The position numbers and the translations under genes were made by a program. This document shows positions 29,624 to 40,187 of a stretch of 64,000 nt of DNA, in pieces; positions within the stretch are counted from its first letter, which is position 1, and each line of letters starts with the position of its first letter. Under the pieces are notes generated by a model, which saw nothing but the letters and a program-made list of their open reading frames with translations, was not told the origin of the DNA and searched no databases. Source of the DNA: Parietichytrium sp. I65-24A (Eukaryota > Sar > Bigyra > Thraustochytrida > Thraustochytriidae); contig BLSF01000009.1 of assembly GCA_012862575.1 (NCBI GenBank), forward strand, positions 682,001 to 746,000, given 5' to 3'.

Positions 29624-30439
29624 TTACTTGTTATTTTCCAGCGACAGTCTTACCTTTCGCTGCTCCTTTGACTTTTCTCTCAACTTTTCAACGTACTCCC
29701 ACTCCAAAACTTCCAGCTCATGCAAACGCTTCTCGCGCTCAAGCCGCTCGCACTCTTCTTTAGCCAATTTGTCTGCGAGATCCTTTCTCACTACGGCGAT
29801 TCTTTTCTCCTCAATCTCTTTTGCCCTCTTTTTCGCGGCTTCTTTCTCTTGTACTACTTTGGCTTTCATTGCAAGCACCTGCTTCTCCTGAGCTCTCCGC
29901 TGCTTCTTCAACAGATTTTGAATCTCCTGTTTCTCTTTCTTGACTTGTTTTGCCTTTTGAATTTTCTCATCATTGATTTTGTCCTGGATTGCATGCTTGG
30001 CTGCCTTGCTCTGGCCTTTGTCCAGGTAAAGCTTATTTCGGCTTTCTCGCTTAAACCGTGTCTCCTCCTCATGCTTGAGCAGCGATGCTCGGGATCGCAT
30101 CGTCTTTGCTCTGACTTGTGCTTCTGCCTTTGCTTGCGTTTCACTCATCCTGCGCTCCAGCTTGGCCTCTTCCATTCTGAGCAGCTTGATGCGATTCTCC
30201 AGCGTCTGACAGTCCTTGTCGATGCGCTTCTTCTCGTGGTGCACCATATAAATCTGCCTTATCACGCCCCCTTCTTGCGACGCCGGCCGCGACTTGGGTC
30301 GGCTCCGAATGGACCGCTTCTTAATCGCGGACTTTGGCCGCTTCACGTGGTCTTCGTGGCGCTCATCCGAGTCCTGGAAAGCATCTCCCTCTTCCACTCC
30401 CCTTGACCGCGCAGGGTCAACCAGCCATGACCCGTCCAT
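29624..30439 (-). CDS. charged coiled-coil protein
   Basis: The protein is 271 residues from the ATG at 30439 (MDGSWLVDPARSRG); the frame upstream opens only with a non-ATG codon. The N-terminal 60 residues are basic and acidic by turns (KRPKSAIKKRSIRSRPKSRP). From about residue 70 to the end the sequence is almost entirely Lys/Glu/Arg/Gln/Ala with heptads of Leu, Ile and Met, giving a long continuous alpha-helix or coiled coil (for example RIKLLRMEEAKLERRMSE). No membrane segment or catalytic motif is visible. Such proteins are often cytoskeletal or ciliary, but nothing specific supports that here. Low-complexity coiled coils give misleading homology, so I assign no family. Confidence 0.75.
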   Translation of the reverse strand: MDGSWLVDPARSRGVEEGDAFQDSDERHEDHVKRPKSAIKKRSIRSRPKSRPASQEGGVIRQIYMVHHEKKRIDKDCQTLENRIKLLRMEEAKLERRMSETQAKAEAQVRAKTMRSRASLLKHEEETRFKRESRNKLYLDKGQSKAAKHAIQDKINDEKIQKAKQVKKEKQEIQNLLKKQRRAQEKQVLAMKAKVVQEKEAAKKRAKEIEEKRIAVVRKDLADKLAKEECERLEREKRLHELEVLEWEYVEKLREKSKEQRKVRLSLENNK

Positions 30440-31272
30440 CAACACTTTCAGTCTGTCTATCTGTCTATCTGCCTGCGTGTCCGTCGGTTTGCAAACGCCT
30501 GCGATGCTTGTTTTCACAGCCAGTTCCCGAATTCAAGCCCCTTATGCACAGGCTCGCTTGTCTGTGGTAGCGGCCACTCCAAAACCGAGTCCCCGCCCCC
30601 GCACGCGCCTATGACCGAGGATCGCGCCTGTGATTGCAAAGTCAAAGGAAGAAACAGTGAAACCATTAAGGAATGAACGAATGAATGAGTGAATGTGCAC
30701 TTGCGCGATTGGCCGTCTAGTCGTGACTCCTCTTTAGCTGTTCTGCAATCGATCGAGGTTACTGAGCTTCGTCCAAGTTGGATGGTCTCCAATTCTTGGC
30801 CTGGACCTTTGCTGAGGGTTTCACATGCCAACCAAGAAAAAGCTTGTATGTTGATGTGAAGTTTTCAAGCTTTGTTTGTCGCGTATATTTTAGAGCTCTT
30901 CGTTCGTGTCATCAAATACTTGAGCATACAGTGAATCAGCTCACTGTCAACAATACTATTGTTGGTTACCATTATAGCTAGCTGTGCTGAGCTAGAGAGA
31001 TGTAACGGATCGTTTTGACTGACAGTGAATTCTGAAATTCGTAGTGAATGGTAAAGACATTGCTTGACCTGTGTTTTCTAAAATTCTGTACTGACTGTGA
31101 GTAATGACAAGATGGTTTCATCACTCAAGAAGCAATTCATTTGGCAAGCGAACCGAGTAATAGCGGAGCGGGAAGAAGGAGAAAGAAAGTATGGCGATAC
31201 ACACGTCGAATTTTTACAATACGCACTCGAGGTGCAATAGTGGTGAGGTACTGAGCCATACGCTGACTCCCT
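30440..31272. other. intergenic region
   Basis: 833 bp between two minus-strand genes: the leader of the coiled-coil gene on the left, the 3' flank of the C2/IQ gene on the right. Two copies of the intergenic motif are close together: CTGACAGTGAAT at 31019 and CTGACTGTGAGT at 31091. A (GAAT)-rich stretch lies near 30672-30692. No gene seen. Confidence 0.5.
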
Positions 31273-34200
31273 CTAAGAGGTAGATTCCTGATCGCTGCTG
31301 CTGGAGGATCCCGAAGATGAAGCGGAGGATGAGGAGGATGAGGACGATGGCGAGGAGCTCGAACCTGAAGACGACGGCGACGACGATGATGATGATGTGA
31401 AGCGAGATGTCAAGACTGGATCGGGGCGGCTTCTTTGGAGGCTAGATGAGTCACCTGGAGAACTCGACAGCTTCTGTTCCAAAATCTCTAGGCCCCCAAC
31501 GTCCTCCTTCTCATAGCTGTAGCCGACGGGACTATGAGCCAAAAGCCCATCTTTAACCTTGTTTGTGGGCGGCGTTGGCAGGCCGTCCAAAGAAACGCTC
31601 ACAAAGGCATGGATGGAACCCACAACGGCACCATTGTTGTCCTTGACAGGAAGATCGGCCTCCAGTGCGGTTTCACTCTTCGCAATTTGATCGAATAAAG
31701 CGTATTGCGCCGTGCCAACGGTAACTGATTTTCCTACCTTTGTGGTGCGCAGCAGCTTCAATTCAAGCAATGGCCAGTCAGTCTCCCTCCGCTCCACTGG
31801 GAGCAAAAGCTCCAGCTCACCACTTCCGTCAGTCCATTCTCCGTCCTCGTTGCTCTGTACAGAAGAGGACTGGAAGTTTCCAGGAATCACTTTCGCTGTG
31901 ACGGAGAAGCCCTTCCGGTAAAGGAGACTCATCGACTCCTCTACGTTGGTCACCTTCTCGAGTCGCAGATGAACGATATCGTTCCCATCGCTCGTCTCTG
32001 CCCCAGGCTGGGACGCTTGTTCACCGGATGCCTTGAGCAGGGCCTTTTGTTCCAAAGCTCTTCTGGTCCGCTCCTCAAGCTGAAGTTGCAGTGTTGCATT
32101 AGGTTTTTGTGACCCTGATAATCGGCGAAAGGTTGACTGAATCACGTTTGCAGCCCTGTTCTGAGACACCCTGACCTGTTTTTTCTTCCAAAATTCACGC
32201 TTGGCCGATTTTTGTCGTACGATGCTTTGAATTCTCACTGCGGCAAGCTCGTTTGCATCCGTCAATACAACATGCTCAACTCCTCCCGAAGTCTCGAATT
32301 GAACCGAGATTGAGTCTTGAGACTTGCGTGGAGAAGATTTTGGCGAATGGCTTCTCGGAGCATCACTCTTAACTTCTGCATGTTTCTCCTCGACGAGATC
32401 TTGCTCCTTGTTCTCTAACATATTTTGCAGCCTTGGACTCCAGCGCAGCACATCGTCTTCGGTCTGAGCGTGCTCTCTTGGTGAATGATTCAGCTCGCGA
32501 AGTTGTTGCTCAGCGACGAGTCTATCGTGTTCCTCTTTTTCTTTCATTTTTAGATCCACAAGCTCTTTGAATGACTTCCTTTCTAGATGGCCGCGCACTC
32601 GCTTTTGAATCATGACAGCCTTCGCAACGCGAGCCTTGAGTAACTGGAATCTTGACTGATCAATACGACCGCGCAGTCTACTCTGCACTTTGACGACCGA
32701 TTCTAAAATATCCTTCTCGGGAATCCAGGAGAGTTTAAGTTCGAGTACTCCTTTGTTCTCATCCAACAGCACACGATATATGTTACCATCTATAGCGGCA
32801 TTGTGGAACATAATATGGTTGAGGCGCATCCAACTCCGCGCACGAGCAATAGGTGAGTCAAACCCGATAAATGCTTTATCGTATATGCTGAGGTCCAGCT
32901 TCAAGTCCGCGCAGGACTTTGTTTTGTCTGCGGTTATAAAAAACGTATGCTCTGACTTGTGGCTATCTGCATCCCATTCTGGGGTGACACCACCGCCCTT
33001 GCAGTGCAGCGTCTTGAACTCGTGATGTCCCGGTTCAAGAAGCATTTTAACGTACGGATCCTGGCTGCCAATCCAAGTGATTTTGCGCAGTCCCCAGGCA
33101 CGTAGAAATTGGACCTTCAGCACCCCTCCGGGGATACTTGTTCGGCTCATCTTGTAAAGTGTCTTGGCTCGGAATCGGCGCACATAGCTCTGTATCCTTA
33201 CCACGTGTTTTGCAGCTCTTTGCATGTGAAATTTTTGCCTCGCTTGATGTCCACGGATCTGCGCTTGAATTTTCATAGCAGACTTCGATTCTTTCGCGAT
33301 GCGGCTCTTTGCCTTGTCAATCGCGGATTTGCTAAAATCATCCAGCTCCATTAATCGAAGCTCCTTTTGTCGAACAAGCTGTGCACGTCTACGCGCAACC
33401 TTCCCGCGCATGATTCGCTGAATAGTGTTTGCTGCCCATTGTCGCAAAGTGAGAACTTGTGTCTCTTTGACAAAGAGGAGTTTACGTTTCGCAAGCTGTG
33501 CGCGGCGAGCATTCTGGATTACCTTTGCTGCTGCAGCCTCCTCGGTTGGCTTTTTAATCAGGACCAAACATACGTGGATGTCTCCGATCGCATTTTCCAG
33601 GGCATACCAGTGCGTGTTTTCGGCTTCATGCGCTTCCACTTCCTCCTCTTTGAAAGCTTCCAAGTTGCACAATGGAATTTCAATCGACCCGATCAGCTTT
33701 GCAGGGAAGGGAGTGTTTTGGGCGTATACTGACATTTCAATACACTCCTTCTCAGTGTCTAGAGGCCGGGTAGCGTCAAACGAAAACAAATGCCTCTCTC
33801 GAGTTGAGTCGCTCCATACAGGATTTGCAGTGGCCGGTGCTGGCTTTGACCTCCAAGACCGATTTCGGAACGACGTCTTGCAGTAGAGTTTGCAATTCGA
33901 CTTCTCAAAGTTTCGCCCACGCAAAACGCGCACCCAGATGGCGGAAAGGTCAGGTTCTGGCGCATCCACCGTCTTCTTGCTCCACATTTTCGGTGACATA
34001 GGAGACAGCAACGTAGACCCATATTCTAGAAACATGCGCATCCAGTTAATAGGCTCAAAATTAAAAAGTTTGCTGAGATGCTCCTCGTTGCCATTGTAGA
34101 CAAAGATACACATCTTCATCTGCAAGAGACCGGCGTCTTTTCCATTCTTATCCTTGAGGCGAAAACTGATCGTTGCGTCAGTCCCGTGAGACTTGTGCTT

Positions 34201-37200
34201 CAATACGTCCGCCCACAGATTCACCGTGGCGAAACCTATCAGACGATTTGCCATTACTGTCTCTTCATCGTATACCTCAATCAACAAGGACTCCTCACCA
34301 TTTAATTTTGCCCCCTCCAAGAGAATGCGCAAGTCACTCTTGTGTTTTACAGCGTCCCATTTCGGATCCGTGCCTCCTCCCGAAATGCACTTGCTTCTAG
34401 CCTTGTTAGCGCTACGCACATGCGTGATTTGCACAAACGGGTCCTGCTTTCCAATCGTTTGAACTCGCTTCAAACCATTTGCCTCGATAGCAACGGCGCG
34501 GAGAGCCAAGCGTTGCTCTACGTGCATATTGTCAAGCTCTTTTGGCGAAGTTGGAGACGGTGCTGAAATTTCTTTCTCCTCGGTGACTTCCTCCGAAGGC
34601 TTATCTCGGAAACCAACATACATGTTCAAGGTCCCAGCCTCCTTTCCACTCCTGTCCTTCAAATCGACTTGAAGGGCTAGCGCAGCAGGGCTTTCAAACA
34701 CTTCCAAAGGAACTCGATACATAGCCTGTCCTATGAGGCGATCAGTCAGCACAGGCATTTCATCAAGAACTTCTACAAGGAGCTCCGGGCACTCTCCCGT
34801 TGGCGGAGCGCCAGGATACGCCAAGCTTGTGAAGCCGGATCTTGGACTCCAGCTGGGCGCGTCTCCCCCTTTCTGGTGCGTCTTAATCTTTGCGGATGTA
34901 TTCCACGGCAACAAGGTGAAACGCACGATAGGGTCCATCTTGCTCCACCTCTGCACGTCTCGCAAGTTGACACATGACGTGGCCTGGCAGGTTATTTGTC
35001 CAACCTTTGCGAGTAATTCCCACTGCGACTTGCGGTCCGGCACTTTTCCCGCGCGATTTGCGTTTGCGGTAGGACTGCTGAGAACAACGTGCTGAGAGCC
35101 TTCTGGGACAGCAGGATCGAACCACACTTCCACGACCAGTGTTCCAGCATGCGGAACTTCAGGCGCGGACAGTGGTAAAGCAAACCTCCTACGATCCTTG
35201 ATCAAAGCATCTAGTTGCATACTCGTGTTGGCAATCAACCGATCCTTCATGACAACCTCTTTGTCCATCACCGTGAAGCTCAGGATTGGCCACTCGGTTT
35301 GGGACTTCGTTCCAGCATAATTCAGGGCCATAGTGCCGTCCGCTTCTGACCACTTGGGATTCTTGCCACCGGAGTGATGAGGTTTGCTTTTTGCCTCGGC
35401 CTGATTCGTATTCAGCCTGACGATTACGTACGGGTCTTGCTTGCCAATCATTTGAACGACTCGAAGATCATGACACTCAACTGCGCGGACGTGAATTTTA
35501 CCAAACTGGGCGAACTCCATCGTCTTCCCAACTGTTGGTGAGTTGACGACCTGAACAGTCTTGGCCTGCGACCTGGTCTTCGGCATTTCAATTGCGGGAA
35601 TTTCGAGAAGTGCTGGGGATGCAGGAGCTCTGGGAATCAATTCTCGCGGCAGGTTGAGAGGGGATACGGGCGAATGAGGCACCCCAGAAATCACCATCGG
35701 CGACATCGCATTTGGCGAACCGGGAGAACACAACACTTTCATTTCTGCTGGTAAGGCGGGGGTCTGTGGACTCAGATTTTCGTGCGTGTCGCTCTGTGGC
35801 GAGACCGGCGATGTGGGAAGATGTGTCCAATTCTGCCCACCCGGAGACACAATTACGTTTTCGGCCAAGAATGGGCTGCCATGAGCCTGCCTTGGGGCGG
35901 ATGTATTGCGATTATAGCTGTATTCGTTCTCAAAGAGTGGGCTCGGCTCTTGGACACACTTTGTGCATCCGTTGCACCCGGAATCGTGGCAATCGGAGGC
36001 TTGATGTTGTCCTTTGGTCTCGGCAAAAGCGATGTGAATCGAGATTTGCCCAGAGAGACGTCCAGCAGCGTCGTGCAGCTGAATGGTTTTGCACTGCGTC
36101 TGTTGATTGCCACAAACAATATGTGAAAGCTCCAATTGCCCAGAGGCAATGTGTCTTGCCTTTGCTGCGACTTCGCTGTCCATGACATCAAGTTGCAGTA
36201 CTGGCATCTCCGGAGCGGGGGGAGGTCCCGGGAATTCAAGATCAAACGTGGCCTCCTTCTTGGTCCATCGCGCGCTTTGTCCCGCAAATCTCTTTGTTGG
36301 GGTTTTTCTCTGCACTCTCCAAGGCAGTAGAGTAAGAACTACGAAAGGGTCCTGGGGAAAAATCCGCTGTATATTTTGCAAGGAACCAACCTCCACAACT
36401 CGCACCCGAATGATGCCAGGCTTTGCCACTGGGAGTCTGCTCTGCGGCGCAGTTCGAATGAGCTCTTCCTTGAGATTCCCATTGAGACCATCTTGGCCGT
36501 AGTCCGTGAATGTCGTGTAGAATTTGAGAATTCCATACCCGTTGGTGAGGGAGACTTGCTGAAAAGATGGCGAAGAAGTCATCAGCTTGGCAACTGACAG
36601 CTCAGAAACTGCTCGCAGCGACATCACACCGTTTTCCATCGAATGGAGCTCTATTTCAACGGCTGCGTCTTGAATATGGTTCGAGTATCGGTATTCTAAA
36701 GCTGCGCTTTGCCCAGTGGTGTCTCCCAGCTGCAAAAGATCCGACCCCCCGTCGGGGTGCAGGGAAACTCTGACTGAGGTACTGTTGAGATCTAACCGCC
36801 GGTGTAAGAAGTGCTCAACCAGCGCAATATGAATCCGGCCGCTGCGAGCCAAGCTTGATCGATGTGGAATACCAAGCGCATTTTCCACCGTCCGACGAAT
36901 CGCCGGTCTTGAGCGCAGAGCAGAGGGGTGCACCTGGTTCAGAGCGTCGTTAAAGTCCGTCTTGTACTCATCATTCAGTTCACGGAGACGCTCCTCTCGC
37001 CGCTCAAGCTCCCGCGCAGCCCTTCTACGCTTCTTCTCAAGCTGCTTCCGATACCGCTCCTCCTCTTTGTCCAATGCCAGCTCGCGCCTTTTGCGCTCAT
37101 ACTCGAGTGCGTACTCTCGCTCAGCAGCGGAACGAGCACGAGCTCTCATGGCCATACGCTCACTTCGGGATACAGCGCCCTGCTTATTTCCCGTGGAGCC

Positions 37201-37827
37201 TATCCTCTTGGCTTCGTCCAATGCTTCAATATGCCTAGCCTTCCGTCTCTGCTTTTTGGACGTTGGTGACTTTTGATGAGTGGCTTTACGCAGATAATCG
37301 AGCTCCTTATCCCTCTCTCTGATGTCTAGCTCCCGCTCTCTGAGCCGCTCTTGAAGCTTATCCGTCTGCTGTTTAGTTTTGTCCAGATGATCACGCAGCT
37401 CGAATGCCGCATTCCGATACCGCTCCGCTTCGGGGTTTGGTTTGGGCGAATGTTTCGGTGACGTTGGAGACACCCAGCACATCTCCCCGGCGTTAGCTTT
37501 GTTCTTTCTTGATCGCCTGCGTCGGGATGGACTCGAACGTTTGGCCCCGCTGTGATCCGCCTTTACCGGTGAACTTTGTTCGCGCCGGACCTTGCGCTTG
37601 CCATTATGCGGACTTTTGCTCCGTCTAGCGCTCTGCGAACCATTCTGTCGAGGAGACCTGGCCGGTTTCTTCCTTGACGAGAGGTGATGTTCATCGCCGC
37701 TGTCTCCTTCTTCGGCGAACGCCAGTTTCGCCTTCCGTAGTGAGGCAACTTCCTTGCGAAGCCGTTTGACCACCGAGTCCTCCTTGTCGACGTTAAAAAG
37801 CTCATCTCCGAGCGGGTCCACCATCAT
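31273..37827 (-). CDS. giant multi-C2-domain, multi-IQ-motif protein
   Basis: The protein is 2184 residues; the start is one of two adjacent ATGs at 37827/37824. Order along the chain: a basic, Ser-rich N-terminus with two coiled-coil segments (about 140-300), a possible divergent C2 (about 330-420), then C2-like domains starting near 471, 774, 942, 1104 and 1299. A first cluster of four IQ motifs (about 1430-1550, e.g. AANTIQRIMRGKVARRRA) follows, then a C2 near 1565 (GSQDPYVKMLL). Four more IQ motifs lie between about 1705 and 1900 (e.g. VMIQKRVRGHLERK), then a last C2-like region near 1955, and a polyserine tail of about 50 residues. Several C2 domains keep the Q-D-P-[YF]-V core. This points to a calcium- and calmodulin-linked membrane scaffold. 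Tandem C2 plus tandem IQ in one chain is unusual; I know no named orthologue. Confidence 0.88.
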   Translation of the reverse strand: MMVDPLGDELFNVDKEDSVVKRLRKEVASLRKAKLAFAEEGDSGDEHHLSSRKKPARSPRQNGSQSARRSKSPHNGKRKVRREQSSPVKADHSGAKRSSPSRRRRSRKNKANAGEMCWVSPTSPKHSPKPNPEAERYRNAAFELRDHLDKTKQQTDKLQERLRERELDIRERDKELDYLRKATHQKSPTSKKQRRKARHIEALDEAKRIGSTGNKQGAVSRSERMAMRARARSAAEREYALEYERKRRELALDKEEERYRKQLEKKRRRAARELERREERLRELNDEYKTDFNDALNQVHPSALRSRPAIRRTVENALGIPHRSSLARSGRIHIALVEHFLHRRLDLNSTSVRVSLHPDGGSDLLQLGDTTGQSAALEYRYSNHIQDAAVEIELHSMENGVMSLRAVSELSVAKLMTSSPSFQQVSLTNGYGILKFYTTFTDYGQDGLNGNLKEELIRTAPQSRLPVAKPGIIRVRVVEVGSLQNIQRIFPQDPFVVLTLLPWRVQRKTPTKRFAGQSARWTKKEATFDLEFPGPPPAPEMPVLQLDVMDSEVAAKARHIASGQLELSHIVCGNQQTQCKTIQLHDAAGRLSGQISIHIAFAETKGQHQASDCHDSGCNGCTKCVQEPSPLFENEYSYNRNTSAPRQAHGSPFLAENVIVSPGGQNWTHLPTSPVSPQSDTHENLSPQTPALPAEMKVLCSPGSPNAMSPMVISGVPHSPVSPLNLPRELIPRAPASPALLEIPAIEMPKTRSQAKTVQVVNSPTVGKTMEFAQFGKIHVRAVECHDLRVVQMIGKQDPYVIVRLNTNQAEAKSKPHHSGGKNPKWSEADGTMALNYAGTKSQTEWPILSFTVMDKEVVMKDRLIANTSMQLDALIKDRRRFALPLSAPEVPHAGTLVVEVWFDPAVPEGSQHVVLSSPTANANRAGKVPDRKSQWELLAKVGQITCQATSCVNLRDVQRWSKMDPIVRFTLLPWNTSAKIKTHQKGGDAPSWSPRSGFTSLAYPGAPPTGECPELLVEVLDEMPVLTDRLIGQAMYRVPLEVFESPAALALQVDLKDRSGKEAGTLNMYVGFRDKPSEEVTEEKEISAPSPTSPKELDNMHVEQRLALRAVAIEANGLKRVQTIGKQDPFVQITHVRSANKARSKCISGGGTDPKWDAVKHKSDLRILLEGAKLNGEESLLIEVYDEETVMANRLIGFATVNLWADVLKHKSHGTDATISFRLKDKNGKDAGLLQMKMCIFVYNGNEEHLSKLFNFEPINWMRMFLEYGSTLLSPMSPKMWSKKTVDAPEPDLSAIWVRVLRGRNFEKSNCKLYCKTSFRNRSWRSKPAPATANPVWSDSTRERHLFSFDATRPLDTEKECIEMSVYAQNTPFPAKLIGSIEIPLCNLEAFKEEEVEAHEAENTHWYALENAIGDIHVCLVLIKKPTEEAAAAKVIQNARRAQLAKRKLLFVKETQVLTLRQWAANTIQRIMRGKVARRRAQLVRQKELRLMELDDFSKSAIDKAKSRIAKESKSAMKIQAQIRGHQARQKFHMQRAAKHVVRIQSYVRRFRAKTLYKMSRTSIPGGVLKVQFLRAWGLRKITWIGSQDPYVKMLLEPGHHEFKTLHCKGGGVTPEWDADSHKSEHTFFITADKTKSCADLKLDLSIYDKAFIGFDSPIARARSWMRLNHIMFHNAAIDGNIYRVLLDENKGVLELKLSWIPEKDILESVVKVQSRLRGRIDQSRFQLLKARVAKAVMIQKRVRGHLERKSFKELVDLKMKEKEEHDRLVAEQQLRELNHSPREHAQTEDDVLRWSPRLQNMLENKEQDLVEEKHAEVKSDAPRSHSPKSSPRKSQDSISVQFETSGGVEHVVLTDANELAAVRIQSIVRQKSAKREFWKKKQVRVSQNRAANVIQSTFRRLSGSQKPNATLQLQLEERTRRALEQKALLKASGEQASQPGAETSDGNDIVHLRLEKVTNVEESMSLLYRKGFSVTAKVIPGNFQSSSVQSNEDGEWTDGSGELELLLPVERRETDWPLLELKLLRTTKVGKSVTVGTAQYALFDQIAKSETALEADLPVKDNNGAVVGSIHAFVSVSLDGLPTPPTNKVKDGLLAHSPVGYSYEKEDVGGLEILEQKLSSSPGDSSSLQRSRPDPVLTSRFTSSSSSSPSSSGSSSSPSSSSSSSSASSSGSSSSSDQESTS

Positions 37828-38171
37828 GAATCGACTCGGTTCAACTGAACAGCCGCGGTCGCGGAGCGCAGTCAACTCTCACTCGCTCTTTTCGCCTCAC
37901 TTTGAGGGCTACAAAACACGCTGCCTCCGGGGGAACTCTGCTCTTGGCATTCACTTCCAACAGAGGTCGGCGCCGCTCGAGCGACTTATTCCGTCCTCCG
38001 TCCTCTGTCGCTGTCGGGGTCGTCTCCGGGGCACTTGGAGCGCCAGAACACGCACGACCAGGTTACAATTATGGCGCACGCGAGTCTCTTTTTCTGTGCT
38101 GCACCAGCGCCAAGGCCAGAGCCACGCTCGACTTGACTTGCGGAGGAGCTGCAGCGGGGCGTGATTCACTC

Positions 38172-38208
38172 TCAGCAATGCCAGCAATGTCAGCAATGTC
38201 AGCAATGT
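38172..38208. repeat. (CAGCAATGT)n minisatellite
   Basis: Four head-to-tail 9-bp units (ATGCCAGCA then three ATGTCAGCA/ATGTAAGCA), in the leader side of the C2/IQ gene. Confidence 0.8.
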
Positions 38209-38478
38209 AAGCAACCCCAACGAGGACGGAGTGCGCAGAGCTACGAGAGTGAGTGAGCGAGTGAATGAGTGAGCCTTTACAGTACAGAGAGAACAGAGAG
38301 AGGGAGTCCACAATCAAGACGTTGATTCGTGCCTCGCCCCTCCTTCCTCAATCCCTACACCTGCAAACAAACAAACAAACAACAAAGAAAGGAAGGAAGT
38401 GCTCCAGCTTTTTGTGTGCTGGGTACTCCGTGCTCACAGTCACTGCCTAACTGATTGGCGGTGCCCTCACATGCGAGT

Positions 38479-38486
<8 letters not shown>

Positions 38487-38519
<33 letters not shown>

Positions 38520-38526
38520 CTCTCGC
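38487..38526. repeat. (TTTC)n microsatellite
   Basis: A TC-dinucleotide run passes into seven TTTC units and back to TC. Confidence 0.9.
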
Positions 38527-40187
38527 GTGGTCTCGAGCAAGTCAAGGCCAAAATCAGTTCGCTGCTGATTCCAAGTTGAAGTGAAACAGGAGTGCCTTTC
38601 CTTGGTCCTTGGTCTGAGACTTGTGCGAGTGAATCGCAATAGTCTCCAAACGTTCGCATTTCGCATTTCGTGTTTTTGCATTTTAGCATTTTTCATTTTG
38701 CATTGCCAAGCGGATGAACGGTCGTCGCTCTCCAAATGTATATTTCCATTTGTTTTCTCTCTGCTTGTTCGCTTCTCTTACTCTCACTCTCAGTGAGCTC
38801 GCACAAAAAAATGGCCGTTGGAGACGCGATCAAGGAATCGTTCTTCGGAAGAACATTCACGTGCTCGCGAATTGTTCACCCACACACATCATATTTGCGG
38901 AACGCATGTCTTTGTTGAGAAATTGGATCGGTACTAGTATCATGATCATCAGTGGTTGAGAGAGGAGTCAAGTCCGTAGGTCCAATGGACATAGATTGAT
39001 TCATAAGGTGCAAGCACCGCTCTGTTCTTCTATGGCGGCGCTCGAAACGCTCGAATGGGCTTTGAAATGGATTTCAAACGCTCAACTTGTCAGCAGCGCC
39101 AACAGCGAAACCCTCGATTGAAATCCGGGCCAGATTGCAAGCCACAGCACATGTATGGCAGCTGTCAGTGTACGTGTACTCTCACTTACAGTCATTACCA
39201 CAGCCTGTAAAGCTTACGGTAGCATAGGTTACAGAACTTTCGTTTAACAGAGTGCGCACACTCCTGCTAGCTAGGTGGCTCGTAATCTCCTGACCTGAAG
39301 AGGTAATTTCGTAAGGACAGATAGGCGCTTCATTAGTAGCAGTCTCCGCTTTTCCTTGAGGATCCAATGAATAACAAACTACTATGGATATGGACACTAG
39401 TAGGTACAGTACAGTGAATCAAGATTTTGCGTACTAATACCATTAGAGTCCACTACAGAGATCGCGCGCATGGAAGGGCTACAATACGCTAATCTTAGAT
39501 AACCAAGTCCATAAGACTAGCCATTCCTGGTCAAGGTATATTTACCGTTAACGGTAACGCCTCCCATCCCCACATCCAGACTCTACCTAAAACACTGACC
39601 AAAACAAACAAACAAACCTATAGCCACGACTATCCGCTTCCACTATCTATCACCATCTCTAAGCATCCCTCTATAAACTCTATCTAGCTAGTTACTCATT
39701 CAACTAGGCTAGTACAAATTAACAAATTACACATGAACTACTTATGGTTGTTAAAAGGCTAGGCAAGGAATGTAACAACAATTCACGTAATAAGTTAGTT
39801 TCACTGTTCATCAAAAGCCTTCTATTTCTCCATCACGAAAAGAGACATAGAAAGACAAGACAAGAAAGGAAAAAGCAAAGGACACAGTGGACATCAGTGG
39901 ACACAGAACCGAAACGAAAGGCAAGTTGAACACACAACACACAACAAACAGCACACAACAAACAACAAACAACATACACAACAAACAACGCACAGTCAGA
40001 GACAGTCGGAGAGAGAGAGAGAAGGAAGCAGGCAATAGCGAGCGCGCATAGATCAAAGTGGAAACAGCAAACAGCAAACAGTAAACAAGTCAACAGCAGG
40101 AGGACAGTGGAGAGCGCGGACCGGTTTCTGTGCAGAGTGGGCGATCGCGTGGGCGATTTGAGCCGGTGATGTGAGCGAGCAGTAAAG

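Larger units (their letters stand above)
37828..40187. other. divergent intergenic region, 2.36 kb
   Basis: Lies between the C2/IQ gene (-) and the kinase gene (+). It contains a (CAGCAATGT)n repeat at 38172-38208, a (CTTT)n microsatellite at 38487-38524, a CAAACAACA-rich tract at 39935-39990, and reverse-strand intergenic motif copies at 38433 and 39182. A 35-codon open frame starts at ATG 38811 in good context (MAVGDAIKESFFGR...), but I cannot support it as a gene. Nothing else recognised. Confidence 0.5.

Noticed and set aside
38811-38918. 35-codon open frame MAVGDAIKESFFGR...
   Set aside because: Good start context but no recognisable family, no splice sites to extend it, and it overlaps repetitive flanks.
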